Of a stretch of DNA of 64,000 nt, positions 26,453-36,396 are shown in pieces; within the stretch, counting starts at the first letter, position 1, and each line of letters opens with the position of its first letter. The stretch is taken from positions 248,001 to 312,000 of the forward strand of contig NZ_JAFHKM010000002.1 of NCBI RefSeq assembly GCF_016937515.1, in the 5' to 3' direction. The notes beneath the pieces are model-generated. The model was not told the origin of the DNA, did not search any database, and worked only from the letters and a program-made list of their open reading frames with translations. The DNA comes from Cohnella algarum (lineage in GTDB: Bacteria; Bacillota; Bacilli; Paenibacillales; Paenibacillaceae). Made by a program: the position numbers and the translations under genes.

Positions 26453-27807
26453 TCATTTCAAGGATTTGTCGATCGCGGCTTGCGCGCCGTCCACGATAAT
26501 TTGCGCCGCCTGCTCCACGCTGCCTTGCTTGAACGATACCGTTTCGGCCGCCTGCGTCATCGCGGTATTGAACTCGACGCTGTTCGGCAATTCGCGGTCC
26601 ATCGTGCGGGAGTTGGCGATGGCGAGATCCAAATATTCGTACACCATCTTGTTCGTGGCCGTACCGCTGTCCTTCAAAGCGTCGCGCACCTTGGAGGAAC
26701 CCGGAATGCCGCGCTCGCTGCCGAGAATGGCCGTCGCCTCCGGATCGTTCACCATGAAGCTGATGAACATGGCGACTTCCTTCGGGTGCTCGGTCTTCGC
26801 ATAGCCCGTGAGGAACTGGCTCGGCTGGATCCACATGCCTTGCGTCGTGCCGCCGGAAGGAGGCAGAACCGCGCCCAGTTCATCCTGCATCAGGCTTTGG
26901 TACGCATTGATCTGGTTGGACCAGACGACGGACAGCACGGCTTTGCTCTGCACGATGGCCGACGTGTCGGGACCCGTTTCCGTGTAGGCGGAAGCGGCTT
27001 CTTCGGCGGTCGGAATGAGCCCGGCCGCGCGGTAGCGGTCCCAGATCGAAAGCCAGTCGGCGGCGTCCTGGACGCCGATGCCGGTTTTCCCGGCGGCGAC
27101 GTCGTACATCGGCTTGCCGGATTGGCGGGCATAATAGGCAAAAAACGGAGCCGAGCTGGACAGGTCGGTGAAGGCGTAGTAATCGTCTCCGAGCTTTTCC
27201 TTCAATTGCGTGCCGTAAGCCTCGAATTCTTCCCAGGTCATGCTTTCCTTCGGCGGCTCCATGCCGGCTTTTTCCACGAGCGCTTTATTGTAAATGAGCG
27301 CCAGCGCGTTGCTGCCTAGAGAAATACCGTATTGCTTGCCGTCCATCGCCCCCGCTTCGACGACGGAAGGATCGAAATGGGATACGTCGATTTCCTTGCC
27401 CATATAAGGCGTCAGGTCGAGCAGGGAGCCTCTCGCGGCATAGTCCGGATAATTGTTTCCGAATTGCAGCAGGTCGGGGGCGCTCCCCCCGCGATCAGCG
27501 TGTTCAGCTTGTCCCAGTAACTGTCGCTGCCCATGTACTCGCCTTTGATCGTAATATTCGGATATTTCTGATGGAACAGCTCCAGCACTTTCAGCGTCGC
27601 GTCGTGGCGCGCCTGGGATCCCCACCACATCATGCGCAGCTCGACCGGTTCGCCGGACGAGGACTCTCCGGACGCCCCTCCCTCGGAAGCCGACGAAGAA
27701 GCTGGCGCCGAACCGCTTGGGGACGAACCGGAACCTCCTCCTCCGCATGCGGACAATACCAGAACGAACGAAAGAATCAGGCTCGTAAACCACATTTTTT
27801 TTGTCAT
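26453..27807 (-). CDS. Extracellular solute-binding protein, family 1 (sugar ABC; one frameshift in this sequence)
   Basis: About 451 residues after correction. A lipoprotein signal ends in LSACGGGG near residue 17, followed by a Ser/Gly-rich linker and VELRMMWWGSQARHDATLK, a typical sugar-binding start. The C-terminal part has PSQFLTGYAKTEHPKEVAMFISF, typical of CUT1 binding proteins. The frame breaks at the C run 27485-27490 between LIAGG and SAPDLLQFG; one added base joins them. ATG 27807 follows GGGAGG. First gene of the sugar operon; a cre-like site is upstream. Confidence 0.93.
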
Positions 27808-27921
27808 TGATGTGCGCCTCCCGCTTTTCTCCGATTTCATTCCTTGCATCGTCTTTGTTTAGTAAATTATTACAAATCATCTAACTAAACGAAAGCGGTT
27901 ACTAAATAAAAATCACTTTTA

Positions 27922-27935
27922 GGTAAACGCTTTCA
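27922..27935 (-). promoter_or_regulatory. Catabolite-responsive element (cre)-like site
   Basis: Minus-strand TGAAAGCGTTTACC resembles the CcpA cre consensus. It lies 115 bp before the sugar-binding protein start, in an AT-rich gap (27808-28078) that probably holds the operon promoter. Position upstream of the promoter could mean a secondary site. Confidence 0.45.
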
Positions 27936-28078
27936 TTTCTTGTTATTCATCATATCATCGAGAATTCACCGAGGTCAAGCCGATTTTGACTAAATTTGAG
28001 CTTAACAAGCTAAATTAATTTTAATTTAGTGATGAATTGTTTAGTTCGAAGGCGATTGATCCTTGATTATCTTATCCC

Positions 28079-28951
28079 TCAATGAAAAAGCTGCCGGTAC
28101 TGGCGGGGAGACATCCCTTCGAGCCTGGAAAAGCAGGAGCTGAAGTAAGGAGCCTGGTTGAAACCGACCTCCTCCGCGATGCGGGCGACGGTCCAGTCGG
28201 TCTGCATCAGGAGGAGCTTGCTCTGCTCGATTCGAAAACGAAGCAAATATTCCATCGGCGTGCAGCCGTATTCCCGCTGCATGCAGCGGGCGATATAAAC
28301 CGGATGGAAGTTCAGGCTCTCCCCTAGCTCCTTTACGGTAATCTCCTCGCGATAACGGCTGCGCAGGAAGGCCGCCGCCCGCTCCGCGCACTCCTTGCCC
28401 GGGGAAGCCCGGCGCGATTCCGGAGAGGCCGCGAGCAGCTGCGCGAGCTCCTGAAACAGCAGCTGCTGCTTGAAGCGAGCGGCGCTAAGATGCGCATTCG
28501 GATGAAGCCGGCTCAAATGCTCGAACAGCTCCTCCGCTTTTCCCGGCTTTGCCAATCGGATAAACTGCGGCATCCGGATCGAAAACGTCCGCACCGCGAA
28601 ATTTTCATCCCCCGCGACGCTGTCATTGGACTCCCCGCTTCGTTCCGCCGGGCCGTCCGCGACGGCCCAAGCCCCCGTCGTTTGAAAGTGAAGCCAATAA
28701 TATTCGGTTCGCTCCCGGCACCCTTCCTGTCCGTAATGAAAGCAATCCGGGCGCAGGATGAGCGCGCAGCCCGGTCCGACTTCGTAATGCCGATCCTCTT
28801 CCCCCATAAATAAGCAGCCTTTCCGCACGAACAGCAAATCGAACACCCGGATGTTCCGGCGGCTCATATGACGGTCCCCGGGAACGAAAATCGTATGGCC
28901 GCAAGCGATATAATGCAGCAGCGGAGGGACGGTGAACTCCAGCAGGCTCAT
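28079..28951 (-). CDS. AraC family transcriptional regulator
   Basis: A 290-residue regulator. The N-terminal cupin-like sensing domain (GPGCALILRPDCFHYGQ) is followed by two helix-turn-helix motifs: ITVKELGESLNFHPVYIARCMQ-like and DWTVARIAEEVGFNQAPYFS, ending with the signature SPRQYR. ATG 28951 follows AAAGGAAG. It lies upstream of the sugar ABC operon on the same strand, so it is the probable regulator of glycan uptake. The inducer is presumably a breakdown product of the imported glycan. Confidence 0.93.
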   Translation of the reverse strand: MSLLEFTVPPLLHYIACGHTIFVPGDRHMSRRNIRVFDLLFVRKGCLFMGEEDRHYEVGPGCALILRPDCFHYGQEGCRERTEYYWLHFQTTGAWAVADGPAERSGESNDSVAGDENFAVRTFSIRMPQFIRLAKPGKAEELFEHLSRLHPNAHLSAARFKQQLLFQELAQLLAASPESRRASPGKECAERAAAFLRSRYREEITVKELGESLNFHPVYIARCMQREYGCTPMEYLLRFRIEQSKLLLMQTDWTVARIAEEVGFNQAPYFSSCFSRLEGMSPRQYRQLFH

Positions 28952-29109
28952 GGGAGCGCTTCCTTTCCAATCAGGTTTCAAAATTGAACGTTTACGTTTT
29001 GAAAATGAACCATCGCCGTCAGTATACCATCTATAATCTGTTAGGGATATAACGAGACTATCCATCGTTCCCGAAGGGAAGCAACCAGTCCAGTCAGGGG
29101 GTTTCATTT

Positions 29110-30480
29110 GTGAATCCTAAATATTCGCTTTGGGCGCTTTCCTGGCCCGTTTTTATCGAATTGCTCCTTCAGACGCTGCTCGGTACCGTCGATACGATCA
29201 TGGTCAGCCGAATTTCGGACGAGGCCGTCGCCGTCGTCGGCTTCGCCAACCAGCTGTTCAATGCGCTCAACACGCTGTTCATGACGATCGCGACCGGCGC
29301 CGGCATTCTCGTCGCGCAGCGGCTCGGCATGAAGCGCGGGGAGGATGCCCGCACGATCGCGATTATGGCCGTGTCGGCATGCGCGCTCGTCGGTATGGCG
29401 CTAAGCGTCGTTCTGTACGCATTCGCAAGTCCGATCGCCGGACTGCTGAACGTTTCCGACGAATTGCTCCCGCTTTGGAACGTCTATGTTTCCCATCTCG
29501 GCGGAGGCATGTTCCTGACGGCGCTCATCGCCGTGCTCGGCACCGTCATCCGCAATACCGGCAATACGAGAGGCCCGATGTACATCAGCATCGCCATGAA
29601 CGTCATCCATATCGTCCTGAACTACGGCTTTATTTTCGGCGCCCTCGGCATGCCGAAATGGGGGCTGCTCGGCGTGACGGTGTCCGGCAACCTGTCCAAG
29701 CTTTTTGCCGCTGCGATTTTGCTGTACCTGTTCGTATTCGCCTTCGAGCGAACGATCCGAATCCGCGACTTCCGCGTTTTCGACGCTTCCCTGTTCAAGG
29801 AAGTGCTGAAAATCGGCTGGCCGCTCGGCATCAATATGTCGTGCTGGGTGTTCTCGCAGCTCGCGATCTATGCGTTCCTTGCCGATCTGGGCGACAAGGA
29901 GCTCGCCGCCCGGACGTACATGAACACGCTCGAATCGTTCTGCTTCATGCTGGGCAGCGCCATCGCGCTTGCCGTCCAGATACAGATCGCCCATCTGTTC
30001 GGCGCGGGCAATATCCGGGAAGCCTACCGGGCGGCTTACCGCGCGCTTGCGATCGGCCTCGGGTTCGTCGCGGCCTGCGCGCTGCTGCTCTTCCTGTTCG
30101 GCCGTCCGATGCTCGGCCTGTTCACGAAAGACGGCGAAATCGTCGCCATGGGCGTTTCGCTGCTCGGACTGAACCTGCTGCTTCAACCCGGCAAAATGCT
30201 GAACATGGCGCTCGGCAACTCGCTGAACGCCGTCGGAGATACGCGCTTTACGATGTATATTTCGATCGGCTCGATGTCCGTCATCGCGACGGGCTGCTCG
30301 TACTGGCTCGGGCTTCACGCGGGCTGGGGGCTGATCGGCATTTACTGCTGCATGATCGCGGACGAATACGTGCGGGGAATTCTTTCTCTGATCCGATGGA
30401 GGGGAAAAAAGTTTTTGCTGAAGGGCAGCGGAAGCGGCGCCCAGGGACGCTTCGAGGCGGCACCGGCCATTCATCTGTGA
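29110..30480 (+). CDS. MATE family efflux transporter
   Basis: A 456-residue, twelve-helix exporter of the multidrug and toxin extrusion family, driven by Na+ or H+. It starts LSWPVFIELLLQTLLGTVDTIM (quoted in part: ELLLQTLLGTVD), has AVVGFANQLFNA and the second-half repeat KIGWPLGINMSCWVFSQL. The start is GTG 29110 behind AGGGGG. It is divergent from the AraC gene with a 158-bp gap and is followed by a terminator. Substrate unknown. Confidence 0.93.
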   Translation: MNPKYSLWALSWPVFIELLLQTLLGTVDTIMVSRISDEAVAVVGFANQLFNALNTLFMTIATGAGILVAQRLGMKRGEDARTIAIMAVSACALVGMALSVVLYAFASPIAGLLNVSDELLPLWNVYVSHLGGGMFLTALIAVLGTVIRNTGNTRGPMYISIAMNVIHIVLNYGFIFGALGMPKWGLLGVTVSGNLSKLFAAAILLYLFVFAFERTIRIRDFRVFDASLFKEVLKIGWPLGINMSCWVFSQLAIYAFLADLGDKELAARTYMNTLESFCFMLGSAIALAVQIQIAHLFGAGNIREAYRAAYRALAIGLGFVAACALLLFLFGRPMLGLFTKDGEIVAMGVSLLGLNLLLQPGKMLNMALGNSLNAVGDTRFTMYISIGSMSVIATGCSYWLGLHAGWGLIGIYCCMIADEYVRGILSLIRWRGKKFLLKGSGSGAQGRFEAAPAIHL

Positions 30481-30510
30481 CGCGATTCTCGCAACGACGG
30501 TCCGAAAAAC

Positions 30511-30559
30511 AAAAAACTCGTCTCCCGGCGCGCTTTCAAGCGGCCAAGGGACGAGTTTT
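30511..30559 (+). terminator. Terminator after the MATE gene
   Basis: Stem AAACTCGTCTCCC / GGGACGAGTTT with T residues after it on the plus strand and A residues before it, so it may act in both directions and also end the YuiH-like gene. Confidence 0.75.
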
Positions 30560-30579
30560 CTAGTTTCGGCGGAGCGCCT

Positions 30580-31161
30580 TCAATCGAAATCGTAACGCTG
30601 CTCCTTAAAGGGATCGCCGTACATGTGGTACCCGTTCCGCTCCCAGAAGCCCGGCTTATCCTTGGCCATGAACTCGATGCCGCGCAGCCATTTGGCGCTT
30701 TTCCAGAAATACAGATGCGGCACGACCATGCGAACGGGATACCCGTGCTCGGGCGTCAACAGCTCTCCGTTATGCTTCAAGCCGAAAAAGGACGTATCGC
30801 GCAAAAAATCTTCAAGCGGCAGATTCGTCGTCCATCCCTGTTCGGCGTGCAGCATCACGAAACGAGCCTCCGGCTTCGGCTTCACTCGCTCCATCAGCGT
30901 CGACACCGCGACGCCTTCCCAGACGTTGTCCAGCCTGGACCAGGTCGTGACGCAGTGAATATCGTTGACGAACTCTCGGCGCGGAAGCTTCATGAATTCG
31001 GCATAGGAGATCGCGACTTCCTCCTCGACGAGACCGAACACGCGCAAATCCCATTTGCTCATATCCCGGTAGTAAGGCACTTCTCCGTGATGGAGAACGG
31101 GAAAGCTGGTCGTCAAACGCTGGCCCGGCGGAACCCGCGACTCCATGTTCGTCATGCTCAT
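30580..31161 (-). CDS. Sulfite oxidase-like molybdopterin-dependent oxidoreductase (YuiH-like)
   Basis: A 193-residue Mo-cofactor protein of the sulfite oxidase superfamily, comparable in size to Bacillus YuiH. The Mo-ligand cysteine is in NDIHCVTTWSRLDN, followed by WEGVAVSTLM, GWTTNLPLEDF and HGYPVRMVVPHLYFWKSAKW, all typical of the family. No twin-arginine signal, so it is cytoplasmic. ATG 31161 follows GGAGGGGG. The natural substrate of this group is unknown. It is encoded alone, between a terminator and a histidine kinase. Confidence 0.9.
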   Translation of the reverse strand: MSMTNMESRVPPGQRLTTSFPVLHHGEVPYYRDMSKWDLRVFGLVEEEVAISYAEFMKLPRREFVNDIHCVTTWSRLDNVWEGVAVSTLMERVKPKPEARFVMLHAEQGWTTNLPLEDFLRDTSFFGLKHNGELLTPEHGYPVRMVVPHLYFWKSAKWLRGIEFMAKDKPGFWERNGYHMYGDPFKEQRYDFD

Positions 31162-31262
31162 TTTAAGCCCCCTCCTTCGACTTTGCCTCAATCCGTTTAA
31201 ATTTTCGACATCATGTTAGTTTGCGCCGAATTTGCCGAAAAAAGCCGCGGCGCGCAGCGAAT

Positions 31263-32641
31263 CTAAACCTGATCCTCCACAAGCGGCAAATAAATAATAA
31301 ATTCCGTGCCCTCATTCAGTTCGCTGTCGACCTGGATCGTGCCGCCATGATTGCGGATAATCCGATAGCTCACCGACATGCCGAGACCGGTTCCTTCCTG
31401 TTTGGTCGTGAAAAAGGGATCGAACAGCTTCGTCATCGTGAGCCGGTCCATTCCTTTGCCGTTATCGCGGATCCGAATGACGGCGTAGCGGTTTTCCCGG
31501 TTGGCGGACATTTGAATCAGTCCGTTGCGGTTGTCGCCCGCCCCTGGATCGCATCCATCGAGTTTTTCATAATGTTCAGCAGCACTTGCTTGATCTGCTT
31601 GACGTCGATGGCGATCTGAATGGCCGGATCGAAGATTTCGCACTTCAGTTCGCAGCCTTTCATATTGGCTTCGCTTTCGAACAGCAAAATCGATTCCTTC
31701 AGCAGCATGCCGACCGAAATCCGCTGCTTCATCGGAGCGGAAGGCTTCGACGAATTCAGAAACTCGAAAATGATGTCGTTGGCGCGGTCGATCTCGGATA
31801 AAATGATGCGAACGTATTCCTGCTTGCCGATCGTCTCCAAATACGGCTTCAGCAATTGGATAAAACCGCGTATCGAGGTTAAAGGATTGCGAACTTCGTG
31901 CGCGATGGACGCGGCGATTTTGCCGAGCATGGCGAGCTTGTCGTTTTGAAACGCGGACTGCTCGATTTGCTTGTATTCGGACACGTCCTTGACGCTGACC
32001 AGGTAATCCCCGTCCAATTCGTCGATTTGCGTAATGCTGATCAGCAGAAAACGGCCTTGCGAATCCTGAAACTCCCCATAGTTCCTGCGATAGTACAGCA
32101 TATCTTTGTACATCCGCACGAAAATCGCCCGAACGGACTTGCGCAATGCCGGATGGAACATCAGCTGGCGCAGCGAATTGCCGATCAACGCGTTGCGCGG
32201 GGCCTGCATCAAACGGGACATCTGAACGTTCAAAAAACGTAGATTTCCCTCCGAATCGAAAAGAGCGATTCCGCTGTCCATATGCTGCAAAATCGTCTCG
32301 AATTTACTCGGACGAACTTCTTCGATCGGAAGCGACTGAATGGCGGCTTCCTTCAGACGCCTCATTTCGGCCCCTTCCTGACCGGCCGCGGCTTCGGGAA
32401 GCCTCATCGAAGTCAGAATTTCCATCAGGAAAAGCAGGGACCGGTGCATGAGCGCAACCCGATCTTCCGCTTCGGCGTTGGAAAGCAAGTACTTCAAGCT
32501 CTCCTCATGATGGCTGAGGAGTTCATCGGTGGGTACTCCTTGCAGATGCTGCAGCAATTCCGCTTTTTCCGCAAAAGAGCCTGCTTTCCCCAGCGCGAAT
32601 TCCGCCAAGGCCGGAAAATAGCGAGTTTTCCACCTCTTCAT
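31263..32641 (-). CDS. PAS domain sensor histidine kinase (one frameshift in this sequence)
   Basis: About 459 residues after correction. An N-terminal helical region (residues 1-90) resembles the RsbU-type N-terminal domain. A PAS domain follows (FETILQHMDSGIALFDSEG, partly quoted: GIALFDSEGNLRFLN). The dimerisation H-box is ASIAHEVRNPLTSIRGF. The ATPase has the N box (LLNIMKNSMDAIQ), G1 RIRDNGKGM, F box and G2 GTGLGMSVSYRI. The frame breaks at the C run 31541-31544. It has no membrane segments and no partner regulator nearby, like the Kin sporulation kinases; it may feed Spo0F, but that is inference. Confidence 0.87.
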
Positions 32642-32783
32642 GAACGACTCCTCCCGATTTCTCGTCTATCGACAGGTTCGTATTGCCAAAAAATCACATT
32701 AATCATAGCTATGGATGAAACATCCTGTCAATGAGAGATCGTGTCGTTCGATGTAGAATGAAGACTGATCGCCGTTTTCTTCC

Positions 32784-34241
32784 TTAGCGCTCGCTCCGGT
32801 TCGAATTCCCGTGTTCCTTCCGGCCGCGGTTCTCGCCGGATTCCTTGCGGTCGTCCTCGTTTTCCGCCTTCCGGCCTCCCTCCGATCCGGAGCCGCTCCC
32901 GCCCCGGTTTGACGAACTCCATTGCCCGTTCGCGTTCTCGCCGCTCGTCCCCCCGCTCCCGGATGGCTGCCGGACCTGTTCGTTATGGCCGACGCCGTTT
33001 CGGCGGTTGCCGCTCGGACTTTCGTTTCGGTTGTCGTCTCGGTTGTCGTTTTGGTTATCGTTGCGATTGCCATTCTCTTTCCCGGTCGGGGCGCCGTTCG
33101 GTTTTTCGGTCGGATCGCCGTTCCCGCCCTGTCCGTTTGGCCGTTGCCCGCGGTTATCCGGCTGCTGCCGGTTCTCTTCCTTGTCCCGGCTATTCTCGCG
33201 CTCTTCGCCCTTTTGCCCGGCCGGCTTCGGAGTCCCGGATTGGACGTCGGTCTGCCCGCCATCCTCGCGCTGCTCCGGCTCCTCCTGACGGTGCTGCCGA
33301 TCGGTTGCCCGCCGCTCGTCGCGCTGCTTCTTGTCCTCTTCAACTTTGGCCTTCGACGCTTCGACGAGCGCCTTCCATTCGTCCTTGCCCTTTTCCTTGT
33401 CCGCGGAGGCCGATTCGCTCTCGGTTCCGGCTTCGTTTCCGGTTGCGCTCCCGTTTTCGTTTCCGGTTCCCGCCAGCACCCGATCGACGCCGCCCCAGTC
33501 GCTCGCGATCGTTTTCAACGATTCGCGCCTCAGCGTCTCAAGCGGTACCTCGTGCCCCTGGCTTTCCGCTTTCAGCCAGAACGCCATCTTGCCGGCCGAC
33601 ACGCCGCTTTTGATCGCTTCTTCCCTTACCTCCTCGGGGACCGACACGACCGTAATTTCCGGAAGCTGCTCCGCCCCTTCGGACGCTTGCCGGGCCGCCT
33701 GCCGGATCGCTTCCTCGATTTCGCCGATCACTTCCGCTTCCCAATCGACGTCGACTTTCCCGACCGCTACGCTGGCCAGCACGACTTCTCCGTCCGCGCT
33801 TAGCAGCTTTCGGGAAGCGAGCTCCGCGGCGAGCCGCGCCGTCACTTCCGCCACCGGCTTCCCCTTGTAATCCGCGACAGCTTCGACGATCGGACGCGCG
33901 TCCCCGTTGATCGCATGCAGCTCCCGAACGTTTTCGTTGCTGTCGAGACCGAACTCAACGCTCGGATTGACATCCATCGTCACGTAAGCCACGACCGGCG
34001 GCGTTCGGAACGCCCACAATCCGACCAGCAGAAGAACAAGCGCAGCCGCGGAGGCGCATGAAGCGAACACGCGCTTGCGATTCGCAAAAAAGCCCCGATC
34101 CGCCGCTTGAAGCTCGGATTCCCATTCGATTTCGTCGCCGATTCGAAAATGAGGCCGGCGTCTGATGCGAACGAAACGGCCGCCGGGCGCAAGCGCGATC
34201 GCTTCCTTTTTCTCCAAAGACATAATGACGGCCCGCTTCAT
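32784..34241 (-). CDS. rsgI: Anti-sigma-I factor RsgI-type membrane protein
   Basis: A 485-residue anti-sigma factor. The N-terminal RsgI domain (residues 1-60: MKRAVIMSLEKKEAIAL... ) binds SigI. A single helix follows (VFASCASAAALVLLLVGLW, residues about 60-80), then a periplasmic-side conserved domain (YVTMDVNPSVEFGLDSNENV). The last 200 residues are a low-complexity, Gly/Asn/Glu/Arg-rich tail of no recognisable fold. No carbohydrate-binding module is seen, unlike the clostridial RsgI proteins. Its start overlaps the sigI stop as ATGA. Confidence 0.9.
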   Translation of the reverse strand: MKRAVIMSLEKKEAIALAPGGRFVRIRRRPHFRIGDEIEWESELQAADRGFFANRKRVFASCASAAALVLLLVGLWAFRTPPVVAYVTMDVNPSVEFGLDSNENVRELHAINGDARPIVEAVADYKGKPVAEVTARLAAELASRKLLSADGEVVLASVAVGKVDVDWEAEVIGEIEEAIRQAARQASEGAEQLPEITVVSVPEEVREEAIKSGVSAGKMAFWLKAESQGHEVPLETLRRESLKTIASDWGGVDRVLAGTGNENGSATGNEAGTESESASADKEKGKDEWKALVEASKAKVEEDKKQRDERRATDRQHRQEEPEQREDGGQTDVQSGTPKPAGQKGEERENSRDKEENRQQPDNRGQRPNGQGGNGDPTEKPNGAPTGKENGNRNDNQNDNRDDNRNESPSGNRRNGVGHNEQVRQPSGSGGTSGENANGQWSSSNRGGSGSGSEGGRKAENEDDRKESGENRGRKEHGNSNRSER

Positions 34242-35065
34242 TCCGACGCTCCCCCTTTATCCTCCGGCTCCTCTTCCTCTATGTACGGCTTCAGCCATCC
34301 GTACGGCCCTCCCGCGATAAGGGCGACCGCGATCAAATACTTCCGGTTGCGCTCCAGCGTTTTTCTCGATACGCGTTCCTTTTCGCACAGCTCCTTGAGG
34401 GGCAGCTGACGCTTTTCTTTAAGCAAGGCAAATAAATCGGGCGTTTCAGCCAGCCTCCGGCCGATGCCCAGCAGCAGCTTGCGCGAATCGTAATGCTTCG
34501 GGGAATGATCGCTCAATTCCGCAAATCGGATGCCGAAGCCCGCCAGTTCCTCGGCCAGCGCCTCGATTTCCTCCCGGCGCGCGGCTTTTTCCCGATCGAG
34601 ATCGTATGCCGCCAGCGCCTCTTTCGACTCGAGCCTCGTTAGCGGAGACAGCCCCTCGTCTTCTCCCGCGCTCTCCATCGCGCTGAACGGGACAAGCGCT
34701 GCATGCCGCTCCTCCTTGCGCGCAAAATCGATCAAGCGCCTCGTCATCACCTGCGCGGCGAAGCTGAGAAATTTTCCGCCCGATTCGGGGGAGTACCCGT
34801 TTATGGCTTCGTCGAACGCCGTGAGCGCCACGCTGTATTCGTCATCCCGCGAAGGATCGATATAGCGTTTGCTGAAGCGGCTGGCGGTTTTCAAAATAAA
34901 AGGACGGTATTGTTGGATCAAATCATTGCGGAGTTCTTCGTTTCCCAGTTGAATGGATGCAACGGCTTCTTCCGGCGATTGGCCGACGGACGCACTGTCC
35001 GCGTTGAAGCGCGAGCGTCCGACCCATCTTCTCCACAGTGCGAGCAGCAAAAACTCACCCCACAA
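34238..35065 (-). CDS. sigI: RNA polymerase sigma factor SigI
   Basis: About 275 residues. Region 2 is seen in NDLIQQYRPFILKTASRFSKR and DEYSVALTAFDEAINGYSPESG, which are characteristic of SigI. The conserved C-terminal domain carries LPLKELCEKERVSRKTLERNRKYLIAVALI, quoted in part as VSRKTLERNRKYL. In Bacillus SigI responds to heat and cell-wall stress. Translationally coupled to rsgI. The TTG start at 35065 is uncertain; internal TTG codons near the GGGGTGAG are alternatives, and the first 15 residues are not conserved. Confidence 0.9.
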   Translation of the reverse strand: MWGEFLLLALWRRWVGRSRFNADSASVGQSPEEAVASIQLGNEELRNDLIQQYRPFILKTASRFSKRYIDPSRDDEYSVALTAFDEAINGYSPESGGKFLSFAAQVMTRRLIDFARKEERHAALVPFSAMESAGEDEGLSPLTRLESKEALAAYDLDREKAARREEIEALAEELAGFGIRFAELSDHSPKHYDSRKLLLGIGRRLAETPDLFALLKEKRQLPLKELCEKERVSRKTLERNRKYLIAVALIAGGPYGWLKPYIEEEEPEDKGGASE

Positions 35066-35122
35066 CTACAAAATTCGAACGTCGATCCTTTTATGAGCGG
35101 GTACCCCGCTTTATGCATGCAG

Positions 35123-35166
35123 AAAAATCGCCCCGCACCGCGGCGCTGCCGACCAGTGGGGGCGAT
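35123..35166 (-). terminator. Terminator after the gene at 35189-35614
   Basis: Minus-strand stem ATCGCCCC / GGGGCGAT with a GC-rich loop and TTTTTC tail, 23 bp past the stop codon. The remaining gap to sigI probably holds its promoter. Confidence 0.7.
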
Positions 35167-35188
35167 CAACACTTCCGTATTCCATCGG

Positions 35189-35614
35189 CTAATGAGCGCC
35201 GCCGCTCGTTCGCTTGAGCCTCAGCTTATGGCGGCGCTGGGCCAGCATGCCGAGACGGCGCTTGAGCTGCTGCTCCCATTCCGCGTCTTCCAGTTCCTTC
35301 GCAAACGTAAGCAAATCCAAGGCCATATCGATCTGATACTGAACGACGTAAAGCGGATCCTCATCCTCGTTGTTCACACAGTTTTCGTGGAGGGCTTTAT
35401 CCGATTCGTCCACGTAGTCTTGAAAATCGACTTCGGATGCTCCGTCGCCGTGCGCGTACTCGGCCAAAATTTCGTATTCGTTCTCGACCAGATAATGAAC
35501 CTCGACCCTGTGGCAAACCGGACAAAACAAAATGGGGACATTATGGATTCGCGTTCTGTAATGCTTCAGCGTCCCCTTCGTGCCGATCATGCTGGCTCCG
35601 CAGCAAAAACTCAT
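35189..35614 (-). CDS. Hypothetical protein with N-terminal CC...CPVCH metal-site motif
   Basis: A 141-residue soluble protein of no recognised function. Near the N-terminus it has FCCGASMIG and ILFCPVCHRVEVHY, which together could bind one zinc ion, as in YgiT-like proteins. The middle is acidic (NNEDEDPLY) and the C-terminus basic (QRRHKLRLKR). It has a good ribosome site (GGGGAGGGG) and its own terminator, so it is a real single-gene unit. Position between sigI and a peroxiredoxin gives no clear hint. Confidence 0.75.
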   Translation of the reverse strand: MSFCCGASMIGTKGTLKHYRTRIHNVPILFCPVCHRVEVHYLVENEYEILAEYAHGDGASEVDFQDYVDESDKALHENCVNNEDEDPLYVVQYQIDMALDLLTFAKELEDAEWEQQLKRRLGMLAQRRHKLRLKRTSGGAH

Positions 35615-35736
35615 CGATACCCCTCCCCGTTCCGCGCGTTTGGATGATTTTATTCACTATATTCTCTTTGCGAATATAGAATTCCTGCCGATAAATCGCA
35701 TGCCGCTATTCTTCATTTTGACGTATTTTGTCGGGA

Positions 35737-35773
35737 AAAGCAAAGGCGCATGCATCATGCATGCGCCTTTGCC
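35737..35773 (-). terminator. Terminator of the second peroxiredoxin gene
   Basis: Perfect 16-bp minus-strand stem GCAAAGGCGCATGCAT with its complement, one-base loop and TTTT tail, 22 bp past the stop. Confidence 0.88.
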
Positions 35774-35794
35774 GATATGAAAGTTAAACATTCA

Positions 35795-36343
35795 TTATTT
35801 GGCAACCAGGTGCTTGTCCCCCGGTTTCCAGTTCATCGGGCACAGACCGCCGGATTGAAGCGCTTGAAGCACGCGGAGCGTTTCTTCGACGCTGCGGCCT
35901 ACGTCGTTATGGTTGACGACCTGGTATTTCAGTTCGCCTTCCGGATCGATGATGAACAGGCCGCGCAGAGCGACGCCTTCTTCTTCGATCAGGACGCCGT
36001 AGTCCTTCGCCGTCTTCTTCGTAATGTCGGCAGCGAGCGGGAAGTTCAGCTTGCCGAGACCGTTGTCGTTAACCGGCGTGTTGATCCAGGCGCGGTGGCT
36101 GTGGATGCTGTCCACGCTGACGCCGAGAATTTCGGTGTTCAGCGCTTTGAATTGGTCGGCCGCTTCGGAAAGAGCGGTAATTTCCGTCGGGCAAACGAAC
36201 GTGAAGTCCAGCGGGTAGAAGAAAAATACGAGCCATTTGCCTTTGTAATCGGAAAGGGACGCTTTGCCGAAGCCTTGTCCGTCGCCAAGAGCCGTTTCAA
36301 GGTTGAAATCCGGAGCCGGGCGACCTACCAAACGTTCTGCCAT
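35795..36343 (-). CDS. 2-Cys peroxiredoxin (AhpC/Prx1 type)
   Basis: A 182-residue typical 2-Cys peroxiredoxin: peroxidatic Cys in DFTFVCPTEI and resolving Cys in GGLCPMNWKPG. It differs at many positions from the one at 5599-6159 and is a single-gene unit with its own promoter and terminator, so the two are paralogues. The ATG 36343 follows GTAGGAGG. No reductase gene is linked here. A promoter with a TTATT-TAG-AATAA palindrome upstream suggests separate control. Confidence 0.93.
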   Translation of the reverse strand: MAERLVGRPAPDFNLETALGDGQGFGKASLSDYKGKWLVFFFYPLDFTFVCPTEITALSEAADQFKALNTEILGVSVDSIHSHRAWINTPVNDNGLGKLNFPLAADITKKTAKDYGVLIEEEGVALRGLFIIDPEGELKYQVVNHNDVGRSVEETLRVLQALQSGGLCPMNWKPGDKHLVAK

Positions 36344-36396
36344 TATGGATTACCTCCTACTTTTCCGGCCTTGTGGCCGGGCTTATGTCTATTCCA

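Noticed and set aside
27862..27876. A Zur-like AT palindrome near the sugar-binding protein gene (GTAAATTATTAC)
   Set aside because: The core has one extra base compared with every other Zur box here, and the operon has no zinc link.
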